Source of the DNA: Bemisia tabaci | Lineage: Eukaryota; Arthropoda; Insecta; Hemiptera; Aleyrodidae | Direction: 5' to 3' | NCBI RefSeq assembly: GCF_918797505.1 | Contig: NC_092793.1 | Coordinates: 60,903,749-60,967,748 of the forward strand | Length of the DNA: 64,000 nt | Shown: piece by piece, positions 32,743 to 44,346 of the stretch | Position numbering within the stretch: the stretch's first letter is position 1 | How the letters are laid out: each line of letters opens with the position of its first letter | The notes under the pieces: generated by a model | Told to the model about the DNA's origin: nothing | Database searches by the model: none | The model's input: the letters and a program-made list of their open reading frames with translations, nothing else | Made by a program: the position numbers and the translations under genes

Positions 32743-34020
32743 TTATACGCCAGGAGTTATTTGATCGGTGTTTTCTGCAGTTTTCTCATTCGGGTTTTCT
32801 GGATTTTTCTCATTCTTGTTTTGTGGAGTTTCCTCATTAGTTTTCTCTGGAGGTTTCTCATTCGTGTTCTCTGGATTTTTCTCATTATTGTTTTCTGGAG
32901 TTTCCTTATCAGCCTCCTTTTGGCTTTCCGGGGTTCCAGTACTTTGTTTTGCTCTCCATCTGGAACCATGGTTCCTTAACTGCGTATCGCATAATTCCTC
33001 CAGTGCCTTGTCTGTCTCTGGAAACACCTCCTTAACACATTCTGTAAAAGGACAAGCGCAAAATCATGGTCATGCAGGCTGAATATGAAATAATTGATGG
33101 CAAGATTAGACCATGTAATTCCATTTAAAAATGCAGCTAAATAATTTCAATGATATTATGAAGAATTTATCAATTTGAGACGATTCCCTGATTATCAGGT
33201 GACTCTTCTGCGCTGAAAAAATCAGGGTGGGTTGCAACAAAAGAAAAATATGAAACATGAAATTTCATTGAAATATTTCATGGAATTTCACAAGGCTGGG
33301 AAATATTTCATACTTTTCAGGGGCTAGATTTGTATGCACCCTCACTCAAACACACACACAAAAAAGAAAGTCACAATGTTTACATTTTATGAAGGAAATG
33401 AACCCATATTTTTCAATATCTTTCATAAATTAATGGAATTTCACGATATATATCAAGATTATACTTTTCATGAAGAAATATCCTTTAAGTACCTATCAGC
33501 ACCCTAAGCGGGCTTAGACTTCTCCAGGAATTGAACGATTTATCCAGAGAATCATTTTTTGGGCAAAATTATGATGACAAGAGAAATCTACATCCACTTG
33601 AAGTTCACATTTACTGAGATTTTAAGATTCTCGATAGATATTTTAGGATAACTAAGGAATATCGTACGTGTCAAATAGTTTTGATTTGAAAATGTACCTA
33701 TGAATTCCAACTGTCAGGCAAACTACCTAATAGAGATACCTCCTGCGTGAAGCTTCTTTCATCCGAGCACACAACAAGGTCCTCAAATTTAAGAAGGTAC
33801 AAACAGACATTTGAAAAAAAGCAAACATAACACTCACCCCACAGTAAAATCTGAATATTGCTATTCATGAATTTGAACTTCTTCACCCCTTTCCTATTGC
33901 TTCCCTGCATTGTCATTTCGTTGCACGCGCTTTGAGAGAATAATTTCTCGAAGCATCTCAGGAACAAGTCACGGGCATTCTGCCCCCCCCCCCCCCCCCC
34001 ACCAACTGTAGAGCCGTTTT
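32743..34020 (-). CDS. Two-exon gene fragment, possibly BEN-domain-like, with acidic tail repeats
   Basis: Exon 1 (34020-33838) follows the acceptor attctttcag and ends at the donor TGGG|GTGAGT. Exon 2 (33041-32743) follows ccttttacag and ends in a TAA. Phases agree: the trailing g joins AA to give a Glu codon. The product reads NGSTV, a Gly run, NARDLFLRCFEKLFSQ, then a basic segment, NSNIQILLW, E, CVKEVFPETDKALEELC and RNHGSRW, followed by about five 8-residue repeats of the NEKNPENT type. The helical part with LF-x3-F...GxxRKG...FP fits BEN-domain architecture loosely; that is inference. The 5' exons are absent, so it is partial. The poly-G run in exon 1 (C18 at 33983-34000 on the plus strand) may be unstable. 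Confidence 0.5.
32768..32895. repeat. 24-bp coding minisatellite
   Basis: On the plus strand tttctcattcgtgttctctgg-like units recur about five times at 24-bp spacing, encoding on the minus strand the octapeptides NEKNPENT, NEKPPEKT, NEETPQNK, NEKNPENP and NEKTAENT. Confidence 0.8.
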
Positions 34021-34491
34021 CTGAAAGAATATAAAAACAAAAAGTTAAAAAGAATGCCAAGTTGGTTAAAATCAAAATGCTTGGATTAGGTATGAAATTG
34101 TATAGGAACACAGTTCATAAACTTATAGTTTTTCCTGTTTATAGTTTTTTCTCTAGCCATCGGATTTTTGCTTGAAAGCAAAAATCCGATTGAATCAAGA
34201 GTACTTTTTCTCGTCAATGTTTTAAAGATTCTAGACTCTAGATCCAAGCAACTTTTTTTCCAGTGTCGAAACTCCTCTAATGGGAGTAGGTAGTGGCTAG
34301 GTTGTAACGCAGATCAAACAATTGTGACGTAAACACCTGCACGGTAATTGAATCGTTTGTTCCATGGTCACAATATCTTACCCATTGCCAACACTAAAAG
34401 CACCAGCTGAATAAACGTCGAATGAGTCGTCGTCTACAGTTCCACCGAAAGGCATGTTTGAAACTATGAGGAAATTCGTTAAATAGGTGTG

Positions 34492-34800
34492 CACACTGAT
34501 TAAAATATTTGTGTTCTCGTGTTACTTTTGGTAAAGATAAGAAGTCTAAACACAAACCAATACAAATTTCGTGTTTATTTTGGTACAGCTCGCGGTAAAT
34601 CTAGCGCAGGAAATAATTGGAGAGACTGGGAAAAGGCATTCCTCTGATTACGACGTTAGTGTTCACCTCTCCTATGAAATGTCTTCAAGAAAACTAGCTG
34701 GCGTTTTCTCTTGAAATTGTCAACCGAAGGCTAAGGTTATTTTGTGTTCTTCTTCCCGTACTAACCAAAGTTTCATGCTCAAATTTCTCTTTTAGCAGAC
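34492..34800. repeat. Dispersed repeat family F copy 2 (uninterrupted)
   Basis: Aligns with 28306-28582 plus 28816-28850. At the point where the first copy is interrupted, this one reads continuously cttcccgtactaaccaaagt. It therefore serves as an empty-site control for the insertion at 28583. Confidence 0.7.
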
Positions 34801-35531
34801 AATTCAAGGAATTCCAACGATTTTTAAAAAATTCCCGTCATTATCAGTAATCGTTTCATATCCAGCTTTGGAGGGAATAACACACTAACTCTTAGAAATG
34901 ACGTCACTGGAGAGGATGGAAGGGCGAGAAGAACATGTGTTCCATCAAGTCTTAAAAGTTGTACTTGCTGAAGCTGACTCCAAAAAAGTTTAATAGTATT
35001 ACCACGAGTTCTTGGCTCATTACTTTGCTCTCCCCTGAAGCGCGGAGCACAAGTAGGAGCTAAAAGTTAGTGGTGGATGAGAAAAAGCGGACGATAGGGG
35101 TGAAAAGGAGGAGAGGGGAGGAGGGATGGAGGCAAGGAAACCAGGTATAAAATGTCAAAATAGGTGAAACTTGAAAAGAACTCAGCAGGTGGTGGAGCTG
35201 AGAGATGAGTGCGACGTACGAAGTTAGGAGGAATGAACGAACGATTTTGCGCTTTTATCTCTTTGTGTCGAGGTCGACGTTCTTTCACTGCTCCATTATG
35301 ATTTTAAGTCTAAAAGTTCTCAGGAATAAATGGGAATAAACGGCTTCGTCAGAAGGAGCTTGCGTTTGCGATCGTTTATCAGCCTATAATAACACTGACC
35401 GTAACTGAACATCATCTAAGCTCTTATGATTGATTGATTTCATGTTGCGCAGATAAATAAGAATGAAATCCTTCTGAAATCTCACTTAAAAGAGGAATGC
35501 AGCAGTCATAATGACCAATTTTTAGATTCTA

Positions 35532-35772
35532 TACTGGGAAAAAAAACATACATTGGATCTAGAGTCCAGACTCTTAAAAACATCGACAAGAAAAAGTACT
35601 CTTGATTCAATCAGAATCTAGCTTAAATCAAGAACCAAGCCTCCTAATTTAAGCGGATTTCGTTTTGATTCAAGCAAAAATCCGATTGAATCATGAGTAT
35701 TTTTTCTTGTCAATGTTTTCAAGAGTCTGGACTCTAGATCCAATATGTGTGTGTGTGTGGTTTTTTCCAGTG
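35532..35772. mobile_element. CACTGG-ended miniature element, family A copy 3
   Basis: Starts TACTGGGAAAAAAAACATAC (first C mutated) and ends TTTTTTCCAGTG, flanked by TA on both sides (35530-35531, 35773-35774). The interior matches copies 1 and 2 closely. A short (gt)n tract at about 35745-35759 sits in the right arm. Confidence 0.85.
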
Positions 35773-35774
35773 TA

Positions 35775-38700
35775 CGCGTCTGCAAACCGAGAGATGAATT
35801 TCCTGTAGCAAAGTTGGACTTTCTTCAAGCGTGACATCGCTTTGCCTCCCTGTCTAATGACCGAAGTCTGCCAAAAATACGTGAATACATCCTCCGAAAA
35901 ATCGGAATTTCGATTCGATTCTTAGAAATTATTATTGAAATGCCGAATTAACGAAGCCCGAAAAATCGATGCGATTCCATCGTTTTCCTAGAAACATCGA
36001 CCGAAAATTCCCATCTTCATTAAGCTGGGGAGAAAGAAAACGAGTTTGGAGTGCTTCTTTTCCCGCCTCAACGCGGGGCTCAACTTTCATAACAGTTGCA
36101 TGGTGGTTGACAGAAGCAATGGAATTCATTTTGCACGAGTAACTGAAATGAAAAATTTCATGAAAAGAAACCGGACTTCAATGACGGTAACATTTCAAAA
36201 AAAATTCCCGGAAAATTGATTGAAAATATCGAATAATTGAAACTCAATGCTATTCCTCATGAGATTTATAAAACCCTCCGCAATTTCACGTGAGAAACGT
36301 GAAATTTCAAGGACGAACTCGGAGTATGAAGAACTCCTAATATTGCAATGCTGTTAAGAGCCAGCAACCTCTTTATGTATCTTAAAGGACACGCCTATTA
36401 ATTGGAACGATGCATGTGTGTGTACTCAAATTTATGTTTTCATTTGCTCTCAGCCGATAATAATTTTAAACATCACATCGCATTCCGCATTGAAGATCTT
36501 AGTTGAAATGGAATTAACCTTCGTGTACAACTTTAAATAAGATCTTTCACGCAGCTTCCAAATTTTTGTCATGGATCTTAACTTTCCTTTTTTGGATTTC
36601 CAATTTGTGACCCAAGGGAACATCCTGGAAATGAAAACGGGAGCATATAATTGAGCTTTCCGCATTTGTTATTCATGAAATCGCTTGTTGATAGGCAATG
36701 TTCGCATTGAATGATTGCAAACACTGGATATTTACTTTAATCTAAAATTAGAATGAGCTTGGAGCGGCCGTTATCGCGACTCACTCGTATACATACATGT
36801 AGTCCAAGAGAATTAAGGTATATTTTCAATGTGGTAGAACCATTACACGACGCTCTTTAGGTCTATTCATGACATTCCGATCAGTTGCACCACGGAATAC
36901 ACGTATCGGCGGTGTAGCACATCCATATCTATAACCAACATTTGGAAAAAAAGGCTATACGTTTTGAGTCATTCGTTTCCGCTGCGTTTCAGTCTTCTAC
37001 GGAAGACATCGTTCTTGTTTGTTAAAAGTGAATTTTCGACGAAAACTTTGCTCGCAGAATCACCATCTCCACGTTTGACTCACTAAACTGAAAAATCCTT
37101 AAGTTTTATTTGTCGCGGTAGGCAGGGATATTTACCAGAATCTACTGTTCTCGGTTCCATTTTTGAGAAGCCCACACGGAGAAAAATCTGTGGCTCGCAA
37201 ACCAATTAGTGGTTCTTATGGAACACTACTAATAGTAGTAAAGACAACCTGTAATAATAGTTAGTTAGTTTACGACGATTAGCAACCAGGCTATTTACGT
37301 CGGGGACCAGGACTTTACCCTAAATGTTTAAATTTAATTGCTTAAAGAGTTTTAAAATTTCGGTGACTATTTTTGGATCATCTGAGCTCATTTTTTTATT
37401 TGTATGTATTTAAGTGCTGATGTATTAGCACAACACTAAAAAATTAACATATTGATGCTTCATCTCTCAGATATGCAAGAATTCAGCACCATATTTTTCT
37501 CTCGTGTGCCGTTTCACTGAACGAAATTTACCCATGAATGTACTCAGGAAGAAGGTCGCGTGCCACGTTACACGAAAGATTTACACAAATAAATAAACAA
37601 TAAGTAAATAATTGATTAATGAAGAAAAGGAAAACGCGAAAATTTAATCGCTATGAGGGAGGAAGAGAAGCTCTCGGCCTTTCCTCCTCATCGAGAACCT
37701 TGATTCTTGCTGAGCTTCAAATTCTTTGAGTCTGAAGTATAATATCTAAAGGGAAGCATTGTTGCGGTCTTGCGGGGGGGGGGGGGGGATGCAGACTCTC
37801 GCAGTTTAATCAAAGTTCGGGGACGAACTTGGGTTTTTTTGAGAGTAATTTACGCAGAGTGCGCAGCGTCTCTCTTTTTCAGATCTCTCGAGCCATTTTC
37901 CGGCTATGATTCTCTCAACATGATGCCCTAGTCCTCCTTTTTGAGCTTCGTTTAACGCGTTCTCCGTTGAAGAGAAAGCGAGCGAATATGAAGCTACTGC
38001 GGTCGTATGCCACTTTTATCCACGCCTAGATCATGATACGTGAAGTAGATCTATATTCTAAGTATGCTTACGACCGAGTCAAAGTATCAATCATCTTATA
38101 TCAGCATAGAGCACTATCACTTATTGTATACTTATGGATCTGTGGACCTAAGTTATTCAAACACCCAAACTTTTTAGCAATATGAGGATTTATTGCCCAA
38201 AATCGTAGAAAGCTTAGCTTCTTTTTTTTTTTAAATCTGTAACTCTACTCCACTATACAAGACTTCTTTATTGTTCGATTTTGTTCTAATGTTTGCGTTT
38301 AGTGTTTAGAAGGAGAAGAATCCAAAATATTCACTCATATTTTCACAAAACATGATCAAACTAACAAATTTAATGGGGTTTTTTACTGCGGAAACGCTGA
38401 TTTACGACGTAAAATTAGGCATCAGTGGTAAAAAATTGCGATTTTTTTCAAATTGTTGTGTTCAGAATGCTGACAAAAGTTTGCTGGTGCGTTATAAATG
38501 CAATCAAACCAAAATTATACAAATGTAAGGGGTCTTAGCCCTCCCAAAAGGTCCTCAAATCCCTCGAAAAATGGCTAAAATCGTGAAAAGTGCAGATAAT
38601 ATGCTCTCCTTTGGTAAATGACCATTACTCTTGTTCAACATACATATGAACATACATATAACATATAAGTTCAAAATAGGCAGAGGGGTTCTCTGTCTCC

Positions 38701-39124
38701 CATCTCTTCCTCTTCAAATTTATTGCTTTATTCTTAACCTTATCCCACCCTCCAACACCCTCACAAGGCTCTATATGTTCACACTTCCCGCACTGATTTT
38801 TTTTCTTTTTTTCTACTGGATTGTGAAAAAGGAACAACAAATTGAAAAAAAAAAATGAATTGTGTAATAAACTTTCAGTCTTAAATATAATAACATTACA
38901 TAGCATAGTAGTAGTAGAATGGAAGTATTTTTGTTCGTCGAGTTGAAATTTCTAATTTATTTACATTTGGACATTTTGAGAAAAAGGCCAGTCCTTTGTT
39001 CAACTGCTTTTGACAAGGTGCGTCGGTGGGTAAAGTTACAAAGGCAGACTGAGAAAAACTTAAAATTAGTGAGAGCTAATTGGACAAAAGACTTAAATCC
39101 AAGTGGATGAAATTTGCGTAAGTC
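35775..39124. other. No recognisable gene
   Basis: About 3.3 kb of AT-rich DNA. Minus-strand frames at 35932-36129 and 36450-36665 and plus-strand frames at 38631-38858 and 38919-39110 lack domain features. A G15 run lies at 37774-37788. Possibly intergenic. Confidence 0.4.
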
Positions 39125-40590
39125 TTATTTTCTAAATGGAAAGTAAAATAAATAGATAAAAATGGTACGAAAAAGCTGAGAGAATCGAACTTGGTATGAA
39201 TAAACTCTATTCATTAGTCTGTCAATGGAGCTTTGACAAAAGAAATATATGGCAGCACTGAGACCACAAAAATTTCTATAGTAACGCATGGGTAGAAGTT
39301 CTTGTAGACGTACCGGCCCATAGTAAAATAACCTTGATCGCCACTCCTTGGCTTCATTTGTGGAACACTTGGAGAAAGGACGAAGATCCCGAGCAATGTT
39401 TGAGGGTGGGTGTAAAGATTTAATACGTTTATCTATATGTGACACTCTGGCGGGGTTCTAATAAAAGTCTCGGTCGTGATAGGCTGAGTTCAGCTAAATT
39501 GAAGTGCACAAATATTTTGTAACACTAAGAAAATGAGAGTGCATTACATCGATTACGACTCCCCATGGCAAAATAAATTAGGAAAATAATGCAGAGGAGA
39601 CATTCCGAGCACTTTGTCTTTATCTTCACCAGTTTCCTTTGCTACAACCGCACTTTGCCTAAGACATTCTGCCCATTCTCCGTAAGTTGGCCGATAGCCA
39701 TAGCGCACTTGATTGTTCAAATGAGGTAAACCGTCACCTGGATGATTGCAAAAATAACATGTGCATTATACCCATTAAATTTAATCATATTGATTGATTT
39801 ACACTTTGCAATGGTATCAACTGATGCCCAGTTTAAGGCGAACACTCATCGCATTGCTTCTTCTCTGTTAAGAGCAGCTCGAAACCAAGTGGTGCCCTCG
39901 TTTCCAAGTTTTTGAAGTTCAGCAATAATTAGTGGAGTCAGGTAGGTTGATAATGAAGGACCGGATTTTCCGAACCAGACACCAGCTAGGAGTATATTGG
40001 TGGGAATGGACCTTTCTAATGACTTGACTTCATTTAAGAAAAATTGAATGGCCCACTTGCTGAAAATAGTGTTGCTGAATATCTCAGCTCCATCGGTGCA
40101 CCATGAAGTTGTTACAAAAGATGAATTCTCAGGAACATTTGACTGCAGTTTACCAAAGCTGATACCATCACAATAGTCCGTCATTTTCTCCGGGTGTACG
40201 CCTCTGGTATTTTGCGCATATGATAACAAATTTTCGTCATCGCAGTTTTCAGTCTCTCTCTGATCTGATCTTCCACAGAAACTAATTTAACTTAGAACAT
40301 TTAACACAGAAACTTAAGAAGTGACCTTTATTTAGAGACTTAGCGTCTACCTCTGCTCCACATTCTGGGGCTGGGCAAACTTGAACGTCTTCGCAGTTTT
40401 CTTTTTTCCCCAAATACAACTGACATTTTGCGCAGTAAAGGTAGGCATGTATCTTCGTCTCTGAAGAAAATATTTTCTTGAAGATGTAATTACTTGGGGG
40501 AATTACTTGGAAGCCAAGCACAGAATTTATCATGATGATTAATGTTTTAATCCCGCCAGAGGTCTGATAGTCCAAGTCGAATAGCAATCG
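39125..40590 (-). pseudogene. EnSpm/CACTA transposase, frameshifted
   Basis: The pieces lie in order on the minus strand. A zinc-ribbon N-terminus (40587-40282) has YCAKCQLYLGKKE, then CPAPEC and FCVKC. The catalytic start (40229-39846) has DYCDGISFGKL, WCTDGAEIFSNT, ILLAGVWFGKSGPSLSTYLTP. The middle (about 39840-39500) has KFNGY, CNHPGDGLPHLNNQVRYG, GMSPLHYFP and VVIDVMHSHFL. The C-terminal part (39445-39125) has IDKRIKSLHPPS and NEAKEWRSRLFYYGP. TDG, IDxMH and KEWR supply the expected D, D and E of tnp2-like EnSpm transposases. At least three frameshifts or stops break the gene, so it is dead here. CACTR termini around it were not located. Confidence 0.75.
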
Positions 40591-40930
40591 AAACTCTCAT
40601 CGTAGGAAACAGGAGAATAGTCCGGGGATTCATTTGGACGTTCCTCGGCAACCTCCTGAGCGCCTTCATTCTCTTCTACGGAGTCAGAACTTTCTCCTGG
40701 CTCATCGCCTGATTTATCCGTCTCTATGTCAGAATTTAGCGTGTCGGGAGGAGTAACTGATGCCAAAGGAGTGCCAAAGCCCTGCGCCGAAAGCCCCCCG
40801 TGCCGAAAAGTCCGGAGCCGAAACGGTCGCGCCGAAAAGTCCGGGAACCATTCTCTTCTACGGAGTCAGAACTTTCTCATGGCTCATCGTCAGATTCATC
40901 TGTCTCTTATGTCAGAGTTTGAACATTGAG
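40539..40930 (-). repeat. Duplicated acidic-tail fragments of the 41054-41536 gene
   Basis: 40766-40590 on the minus strand repeats the segment ASVTPPDTLNSDIETD, GEGSSDSV-like, EGAQEVAEE and ESPDYSPVS of the frame at 41054-41536. A shorter third copy (about 40930-40855) repeats DESDDEP and SSDSVEEN. The first of these now runs directly into the N-terminal end of the EnSpm pseudogene. This points to local duplication and rearrangement. Confidence 0.7.
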
Positions 40931-41040
40931 ATCGGCTTTCAACCTCCAGTAATGGATTGCCCAATTGGCATTGACCACTGGAAGGTCAAAAGCCACTCCA
41001 TATTGTTATGCGTTGGATTGCTCTTCAGTGATGATGTGAT
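40930..41040 (-). pseudogene. Degenerate copy of the NANWAIH exon
   Basis: In one minus frame this reads YGVAFDLPVVNANWAIHYW and then KADLNV, matching the exon at 46976-47100 (MGVAFGLTVVNANWAIHCW...KANDLNV). A deletion of a few codons separates the two. The splice donor seen in the other copy is changed here. Confidence 0.6.
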
Positions 41041-41053
41041 GATGTGTGATGTG

Positions 41054-41536
41054 TTACATGGTTTGTGAATAGGAGGCTCTTTTTGGGCTCTTGCTCCTTT
41101 TTGGGGCTGATACTTCTTCCTCATCCGAAACGAAATTCTCGTCGTCCGAAACAGGACTATAGTCCGGGGATTCATTTGGACTTTCCTCGGCAACTTCCTG
41201 AGCGCCTTCATTCTCTCCTACGGAGTCAGAACTTTCTCCTGGCTCATCGTCTGATTCATCTGTCTCTATGTCAGAATTTAGCGTGTCGGGAGGAGTAACT
41301 GATGCCAAAGGGGTTGCTTCGTGTAAGGAAGGGTTTATCTCCGATAGAGATTTACCAGCGAATTCCGCGACTATTCCCCGCTCCAGAGCGATCAGAAGTT
41401 TCGAGACTTGCGATCTCTGGAACATTTCCTCAGGCTTCCGATAATATTCCTTATGCACAGTAATCGAATGCCCGAGGAAATTCGCCGTCATCTGGAGCTC
41501 GTTCCTTTTTGTTAAGTTGGTGGGAACCGATGACAA
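41054..41536 (-). CDS. Tyrosine-recombinase-like C-terminal fragment with acidic tail
   Basis: The frame begins near a likely exon start with LTKRNELQMTANFLGHSIT, VHKEYYRKPEEMFQ and SQVSKLLIALERG. The LGH box followed eight to nine residues later by YY matches the C-terminal active-site box of tyrosine recombinases (histidine, then nucleophile tyrosine), as in repeated phage-integrase-like proteins found in animals, including Crypton-type elements. After residue 75 come about 80 residues rich in D, E and S. The catalytic Arg half is absent here; a matching half lies 7 kb away at 48488-48769 on the same strand. Probably an exon or relic rather than an intact gene. Confidence 0.5.
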   Translation of the reverse strand: MSSVPTNLTKRNELQMTANFLGHSITVHKEYYRKPEEMFQRSQVSKLLIALERGIVAEFAGKSLSEINPSLHEATPLASVTPPDTLNSDIETDESDDEPGESSDSVGENEGAQEVAEESPNESPDYSPVSDDENFVSDEEEVSAPKRSKSPKRASYSQTM

Positions 41537-42477
41537 GAAGAGACGAGATTTAGATCTTGGACATAGACATTAGACGGACAGAGACTTGAGACAGAACTTA
41601 GACGAGACATACTTGGACGGAGTGAACTTTAACTCTCAGACTTGACGATGACAGATAAATATGTTTGACACTTTTAAGGTCAAAATCTGCGTAATCGTTG
41701 CCTTTTGTTTCCTAAACTTCGTGCATGTTAAGTTTTCCGGAGCCCTGGCACCCCATGCAGCAGCAATCTTATGGATGACGGTTAAGTGATTGAAAAAATA
41801 ATCGAGCTACAAGCCAAAAACAAATTAAACGAACAATATTTCAAACTACATATAGGTGAGAAATAATAAAAAAAACTTACAGGAAACAAAACAAAACAAA
41901 CGTTTCGATCGCCAACAACTGCGGTCTTCTTCAGTGCAACAAGTGGAAACATTTTACAAAAACAAATTTTAAAAAAACGTATAAAAAAGCTATACAAAAC
42001 TATTAGTAAACTAATTAAAGCGAAAATACAAATCTACTGCAACCACATCTTGGAATAAAATCAAAACAAGGCAAAATTTTAGAGGCGTAGAGGCCTTTTT
42101 ATTTTGGTGCAATTTACACAGACGGGAACGCGGCTATGTCCATCTACACACCCATGGATATATGTATGGTACATCTGCAGTTTTTCATTGCCGTCAATAT
42201 GCCGTACAAAACATGAAGCCAGAAACACCACATCACATATCCCTCCTCCTGTTGTCCTTCGTGTCTCTCTGTTGACTACACCCTCGGGATAAATTTCATG
42301 TATACGGTCCCTGATTCTTTGTCTGGGTACCTTGAATCATTGAGCAAGCAGAGCTCCGCTTACGTATACCTCTCCAAAATGTGGGTTTTCATTCTTGATA
42401 TCCATGATTAACTCCTGTTAACTCTTTCATCACTTAGCTCGACAGATAGCGTTTGTTCTTTCGGCATCCTTTGGGGA
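41537..42477. other. Spacer; contains a CTGAA...CGAAACG motif
   Basis: At 41560-41650 there is a simple region built on (g)agac-tta words. At 41901-41936 on the minus strand lies CACTGAAGAAGACCGCAG followed by GGCGATCGAAACG. No gene is visible. Confidence 0.45.
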
Positions 42478-43029
42478 ATGGACCACTAGACAGGGTACGA
42501 ATTTAAGCAATCTGATACATGTTTCTTAACCAAAATTTCACGTAGAACACGATTCGCGCAACGAAAATTACTGAAACCAACTCTTAGCGAAGATATTAAC
42601 CTTTTTATTTCACATTGGTTACGAGGAATTTGAACTGGCTGCTCACGAGAAACTCAAAGCTCTACGTGAGTCAAATCGCGCACTACAATGGTTTCAGCAA
42701 GCTTCTCAATCGAGCAATGTTCATTTCCCACCATGTGTTGTTCAAACTATAAGCAATTTGCTATAGCTGAGCCAAAGCGTCAAGACCGAGGTTGCCAGAT
42801 TTTTATATCGCTGAGACGTTCATGATAACGTTTAGCGCGCGATGTGAATCACGTAGAGCATTGAGTTTTCATGAGCGGGTCGTTTCAATTCACGCATCAA
42901 GAATCATCAAATATCTTTGTAAGGAGTTAATTTCGGTAATTTTCGTTGTGTGTATCGTGTTTTACGTGAAATTTTGGTTAAGAAACATGTATTAGAATGC
43001 TGAAATTCGTACCTTGTCTAGTGGTCCAT
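42478..43029. mobile_element. Foldback element C, copy 1
   Basis: Starts ATGGACCACTAGACAGGGTA and ends with the complement TACCTTGTCTAGTGGTCCAT. The arms include tgatacatgtttcttaacca, tttcacgtagaacacgat and ctacgtgagtcaaatcgcg. The length is 552 bp. Frames inside are incidental. No certain TSD. Confidence 0.85.
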
Positions 43030-44008
43030 TGCTATCCGCTCGATTTGTCAATTATCTGCAATGCACGTGAACGTCGCACCGCTCTGAATGAACTGCGTAA
43101 TGAGATCCGCGGTTTTTGAATCCATTTACGCATTAGCAGCCATATCCAAGAAATCCACTCGGGTCAATCAACAGGTCTTTAATTTCAACAAATTACGTAA
43201 AATGTGTTAGTGAATTTCACGATATGAAATGAGCATAAATTGATTTACAGAATCACAAAATCCATTAAAAACATCGATTTTATGTGAGGCAAGGTGCCTC
43301 ACCAAGTATCGATTGTTTTAGATACATTGAAATCCTGGAAAAATAGCGTTGCCAACTTTCGTGAATCTCCACTGGACTTGTGGCTACAGTGAGGTGGCCT
43401 TAATCTATTTCATTGTCTATTTATTGTATTTTGCACGCCCAATTGAAATCGGTGCAATGTGTGGAATCCGATTGTTTAATAACAACGAAAGAGGGCCTGG
43501 GAACGAGGAAACGCTTTACTCTTTTTCAATTTGATTTTTTTTTCTTTGTTTCTATGTAACCCCGAAAAGAGAAGTGCTCACAGGGAACGCGGCATCATCG
43601 ACATGCCATGTCGGCCTACATCTGCAATGTGCGTGCTTGTTATTGAAATTGCACGGTTATCGAGTATTTAAATTCATTAAAAGTAATGAAAGAAATCTAA
43701 GAATTTAATGTTAGGTTACGAGTGTAACTTTACTCTTTGTCTTCGTTCAACCAATATCACGGAACGACCGAACAATGCTGGACGTCCCTTTGCATAAGTA
43801 GGCATAAAAAGTGTTGCAACCAATGGGCTGATTGTTGAAATCGATAGAGAAAGCTGTAGACAAAAAAGACAAGGGATATGGAGGGATCCTGTTGGCGGAA
43901 GTGGGTTGGTGCAATGGACAAAGGAGGTAGGCAATTGACGAGAGATCCTGTAGTTACGTTAGTCCAACAGTCACCCCCTCAGTCTTTAAGAACCACCCAT
44001 TTCAACCA
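43030..44008. other. No recognisable gene
   Basis: AT-rich, with frames up to 72 codons (43716-43934 minus) without signatures. The interval separates the first foldback C from a family B element. Confidence 0.4.
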
Positions 44009-44010
44009 AT

Positions 44011-44193
44011 CACTGGTAAAAAAACCTCTTGGTTCAAGAGTGCAGTTTCTTGTCGCCGGATTTAAGAGTCTGGACTCTTCAATGCAAAATCCGCTTGAAA
44101 CAAGAGTTCAAGACTCTTAAGTCCGGCGACAAGAAACTGCACTCTTAAGTCAATGCACCGCGGCGTTGGTCCAAGAAGTTTTTTTTACCAGTG
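44011..44193. mobile_element. CACTGG-ended miniature element, family B copy 1
   Basis: Begins CACTGGTAAAAAAACCTCTTGG and ends TTTTTTACCAGTG, AT flanking on both sides (44009-44010, 44194-44195). The interior arms carry gagtgcagtttcttgtcgcc and its complement. It shares terminal CACTGG and the poly-A step with family A but has a different body. Confidence 0.85.
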
Positions 44194-44346
44194 ATAAGAT
44201 CGCTCCATACTCCCTACGTCTTCTTCGTCTATTGCTGTGTCTATCAATTTCAAGAATCAACTGGCTGATCCAGTTACCACATTCTGGAAGGTTGGTCTCG
44301 CAGGTAAAATGCGAGCGATCTTCTTTACACATCGTTTTGCCTATCA

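Larger units (their letters stand above)
32452..34265. mobile_element. Expanded family A element carrying spliceable exons
   Basis: Starts CACTTGTAAAAAAGTCGCTTGG and ends with the matching CCAAGCAACTTTTTTTCCAGTG, sharing the variant gcttgga absent from the other copies, so both ends belong to one element. TC flanks both sides (32450-32451, 34266-34267), the usual 2-bp TSD. The left arm (32452-32592) and right arm (34155-34265) are family A halves. Between them are about 1.5 kb holding two minus-strand exons with matching phases. This resembles Pack-type or gene-capturing CACTA elements. Alternatively a gene copy inserted inside an ordinary family A element. Confidence 0.75.

Noticed and set aside
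32757..33082. Phe/Ser-rich plus-strand frames opposite the NEKNPEN repeats
   Set aside because: They are shadows of the 24-bp minisatellite; the minus strand has the splice acceptor and a consistent stop.
39728..39745. Intron acceptor inside the EnSpm relic
   Set aside because: The apparent AG lies within the continuous coding phrase CNHPGDGLP; frameshifts explain the break better than an intron.
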